Below, piece after piece: positions 34,650 to 36,012 of a stretch of 36,012 nt of DNA; position 1 is the first letter of the stretch; each line of letters begins with the position of its first letter. A program made the position numbers and the translations under genes. The notes below the pieces were generated by a model. It ran no database searches. It had not been told where the DNA came from and saw only the letters and a program-made list of their open reading frames with translations. Location: NCBI GenBank assembly GCA_934394545.1, contig CAKRRG010000029.1:1-36012 (forward strand), read 5' to 3'. The DNA comes from an uncultured Blautia sp. (GTDB lineage Bacteria > Bacillota > Clostridia > Lachnospirales > Lachnospiraceae).

Positions 34650-35002
34650 TTAAAATTGGAACACTGACCTGCTTTCATTCCAATAATGTATGTGCCAGAG
34701 TGGGATGTCTGAAGGCCTTTCAAAACCGCAGTGATTTTTTTGAAGGATATTCCTCAGATACAGTTCTTGCTGCAATGATGACCTGCAACGGCTGTAAAGC
34801 AGAAAATCCTTCTGAACCAGATGAGGATGAAGGAATTTTGGAAAAAATAGACAGGTTGGTCAGTGAAGACATAAAAGTTATGCATGTTGGTGTATGTCGT
34901 CTGAACAGGGAGAAAAAAGAGTGCCCAAGAATTACCGGGATATGTAAAATGATAGAATCAAGAGGTATTCGGGTGGTAAGAGGAACTCACAGAGAATCCT
35001 GA
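34646..35002 (+). CDS. Small cysteine-rich CGGC-like domain protein
   Basis: A 118-aa protein with eight cysteines (C9, C16, C21, C47, C50, C84, C93, C100). The spacing C-x6-C-x4-C, then TCNGC, then HVGVC, ECP and a terminal GTH follows the CGGC domain family (PF08821 pattern from memory). Here the namesake CGGC is changed to C47-N-G-C50. The family is thought to bind metal, but its function is not established. ATG 34646 overlaps the cbiK stop (ATGA), so it is translationally coupled to the cobalt chelatase. Metal handling for CbiK is a reasonable guess. It is the last gene before the terminator at 35032. Confidence 0.78.
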   Translation: MIKIGTLTCFHSNNVCARVGCLKAFQNRSDFFEGYSSDTVLAAMMTCNGCKAENPSEPDEDEGILEKIDRLVSEDIKVMHVGVCRLNREKKECPRITGICKMIESRGIRVVRGTHRES

Positions 35003-35031
35003 AAAAAAGCAGAAAAATCATATATGGGAAG

Positions 35032-35074
35032 CTTCCAGGCAGAATGTAAAAAATAGTCTGTCTGGAAGTTTTTT
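35032..35074 (+). terminator. Rho-independent terminator of the corrinoid/cbiK operon
   Basis: CTTCCAGGCAGA (35032-35043) pairs with TCTGTCTGGAAG (35057-35068) over 12 bp with one G-U pair, followed by six T. It lies 30 bp after the CGGC-like gene. Confidence 0.9.
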
Positions 35075-35151
35075 ATTGCTGTGTTTTTCATGGCTTTATT
35101 GACAATATACGCAGGAATTAGTAAAATCCTTTCTTTGACAGTTATTAGAAG

Positions 35152-35197
35152 AAAAAATCGCTGTATCCCTTGATTTTACTGGGGTTCAGCGATTTTT
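35152..35197 (-). terminator. Hairpin terminator downstream of the transposase gene
   Basis: AAAAATCGCTG (35153-35163) pairs with CAGCGATTTTT (35187-35197), with CCC/GGG pairing further inside. On the minus strand the stem is followed by a T-run. It sits 25 bp beyond the transposase stop and probably lies near the end of the insertion sequence. Confidence 0.75.
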
Positions 35198-35221
35198 GCC
35201 GTTGTTTTGAAGTATAGTAAT

Positions 35222-36012
35222 TTATTCCTTCCCTTTACTTTTTTTCTGTATTGTTTTCATTTTGCTCTTTGTTATAAATTGATAGTCTGTCCTAAAACCA
35301 CAGCTTTCATGAAGGGCATCCGTAATCTTTTCGCGTTTATACAGTGGGATGAATCCCTGTTCGTGTATTTCTGCAAAATTCATTGCCTTTAGGGTGTCCA
35401 ATAATTCTTCACAGGTATATTGCAGATTTAACTTTTTCTCAAGATAACGGTAGATTGTTAATGAGAGAAAACAGATTAGAAAATGAGCTTTGATCCTGTT
35501 CTCGTCCTGTAAATAAACTGGTCTTGCAGAAAAATCAGTTTTCATGATACGAAAACATTCTTCAATCTGCCATCTGCCTTCGCTTACTTTTAAAATATCA
35601 TTGACATCATCATCCAAAAGATCTGTACAGACTGCGTAAAGGCCATCATACTGTGCTTCTTCCGCAATCTTGTCCTCATCCAGGTATTGTTCTATATCTG
35701 CAGCTTCCCCATCCTTGGTGACAGCTTTCTTCCCTATGAAACGTGCCGGATCGTTTGGATTCTTACGATTCTTTTTCGTACTTCCGGATTCCAACATTTT
35801 TTGTGCCCGCTCTACCTGTTTGTCGCGGATCGTCTTCTGATAAAGGGCATATTTAGGAGAATAGGTGATGATTAAACGCTGGTGCAGTTTTTTGGTGGTG
35901 TACGGTTCGTCTTTATAATAAAGTCCTTTGTCATCTTCCTCTTTTTTCAGCTTTTTGATCGATTGGGTTACGATATAAGCACGTTTACCCATATGGTTGT
36001 ATTTGCGGATGG
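35222..36012 (-). CDS. IS4/IS1634-type transposase, 3' part only (continues beyond window)
   Basis: The frame is open from the stop at 35222 to the last base; codons I-R-K-Y-N-H precede the first in-window ATG (35992), so the start is outside. The visible part is the C-terminal portion of a DDE transposase. KRAYIVTQSIKKLK lies near the window edge, then TDLLDDDVNDILKVSEGRWQ and IEECFRIMKTDF, whose glutamate is probably the third catalytic residue (YREK-like motif of the IS4 superfamily). RIKAHFLICFLSLTIYRYLEKKL follows, as is typical of IS1634-like elements. It is intact as far as seen. It marks the right flank of the cobalamin uptake locus as a mobile-element site. Confidence 0.85.
   Translation of the reverse strand, partial: IRKYNHMGKRAYIVTQSIKKLKKEEDDKGLYYKDEPYTTKKLHQRLIITYSPKYALYQKTIRDKQVERAQKMLESGSTKKNRKNPNDPARFIGKKAVTKDGEAADIEQYLDEDKIAEEAQYDGLYAVCTDLLDDDVNDILKVSEGRWQIEECFRIMKTDFSARPVYLQDENRIKAHFLICFLSLTIYRYLEKKLNLQYTCEELLDTLKAMNFAEIHEQGFIPLYKREKITDALHESCGFRTDYQFITKSKMKTIQKKSKGKE

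Noticed and set aside
1..36012. CRISPR array, tRNA or rRNA genes
   Set aside because: No regularly spaced repeats and no tRNA or rRNA patterns were noticed on either strand by eye; a covariance scan would be decisive.

Overview
The window looks like chromosomal DNA of an anaerobic, low-to-mid GC Firmicute, most likely a Lachnospiraceae (Blautia/Ruminococcus-like) gut Clostridium. The basis is AGGAGG-type ribosome sites, frequent TTG/GTG starts, an ECF-type vitamin transporter, type III pantothenate kinase, the oxygen-independent (early cobalt insertion) cobalamin pathway and the protein style. The genus is inference.

Layout. (1) 1-1419: 3' part of an ECF S component, probably for pantothenate, and coaX, closed by a perfect bidirectional hairpin. 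(2) 1500-3896: an RluA-family pseudouridine synthase on the minus strand and a divergent MATE exporter. (3) 3900-16322: a promoter with near-consensus boxes drives a long cobalamin operon, cbiD-L-F-G-H-(JET fusion)-A-B-cobD-cbiP-cbiC. It covers ring methylation, contraction, amidation and aminopropanol attachment. It has no visible B12 riboswitch. A ~200-bp multi-hairpin repeat-like element lies at the cbiA/cbiB junction and supplies the last 26 codons of cbiA. (4) 16373-20292: a MocR/PdxR-like regulator lacking the usual PLP-binding lysine, divergent from a pyridoxal/pyridoxamine kinase; a TatD-associated-type radical SAM protein; an inverted-repeat element; and an inositol-monophosphatase-family enzyme. 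(5) 20467-30436: an A+T-richer island. It holds a remnant of a small DNA-binding protein, then four tightly coupled genes: a 1222-aa membrane KAP/YobI-like P-loop NTPase, a type III restriction methyltransferase (Mod), a DUF1016/YhcG-like PD-(D/E)XK nuclease, and a type III restriction helicase-nuclease (Res). This is the best candidate for an unusual system, a composite defence operon. (6) 30536-35074: a terminator, a tandem repeat, a promoter and a cobalamin riboswitch with a downstream terminator control a corrinoid-type ABC transporter (binding protein, permease, ATPase), the cobalt chelatase CbiK and a small cysteine-rich CGGC-like protein. (7) 35152-36012: terminator and 3' part of an IS4/IS1634-type transposase running off the window.

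How it fits together. CbiK supplies the cobalt-inserted precursor that the upstream cbi operon elaborates, while the ABC transporter probably imports corrinoid. Only the transport/chelatase operon carries the visible B12 sensor, so feedback may act on uptake and cobalt insertion. The defence-like island lies between the two cobalamin loci. Genes for nucleotide-loop assembly (cobU, cobS, cobT), the adenosyltransferase and uroporphyrinogen methyltransferase are not in the window.
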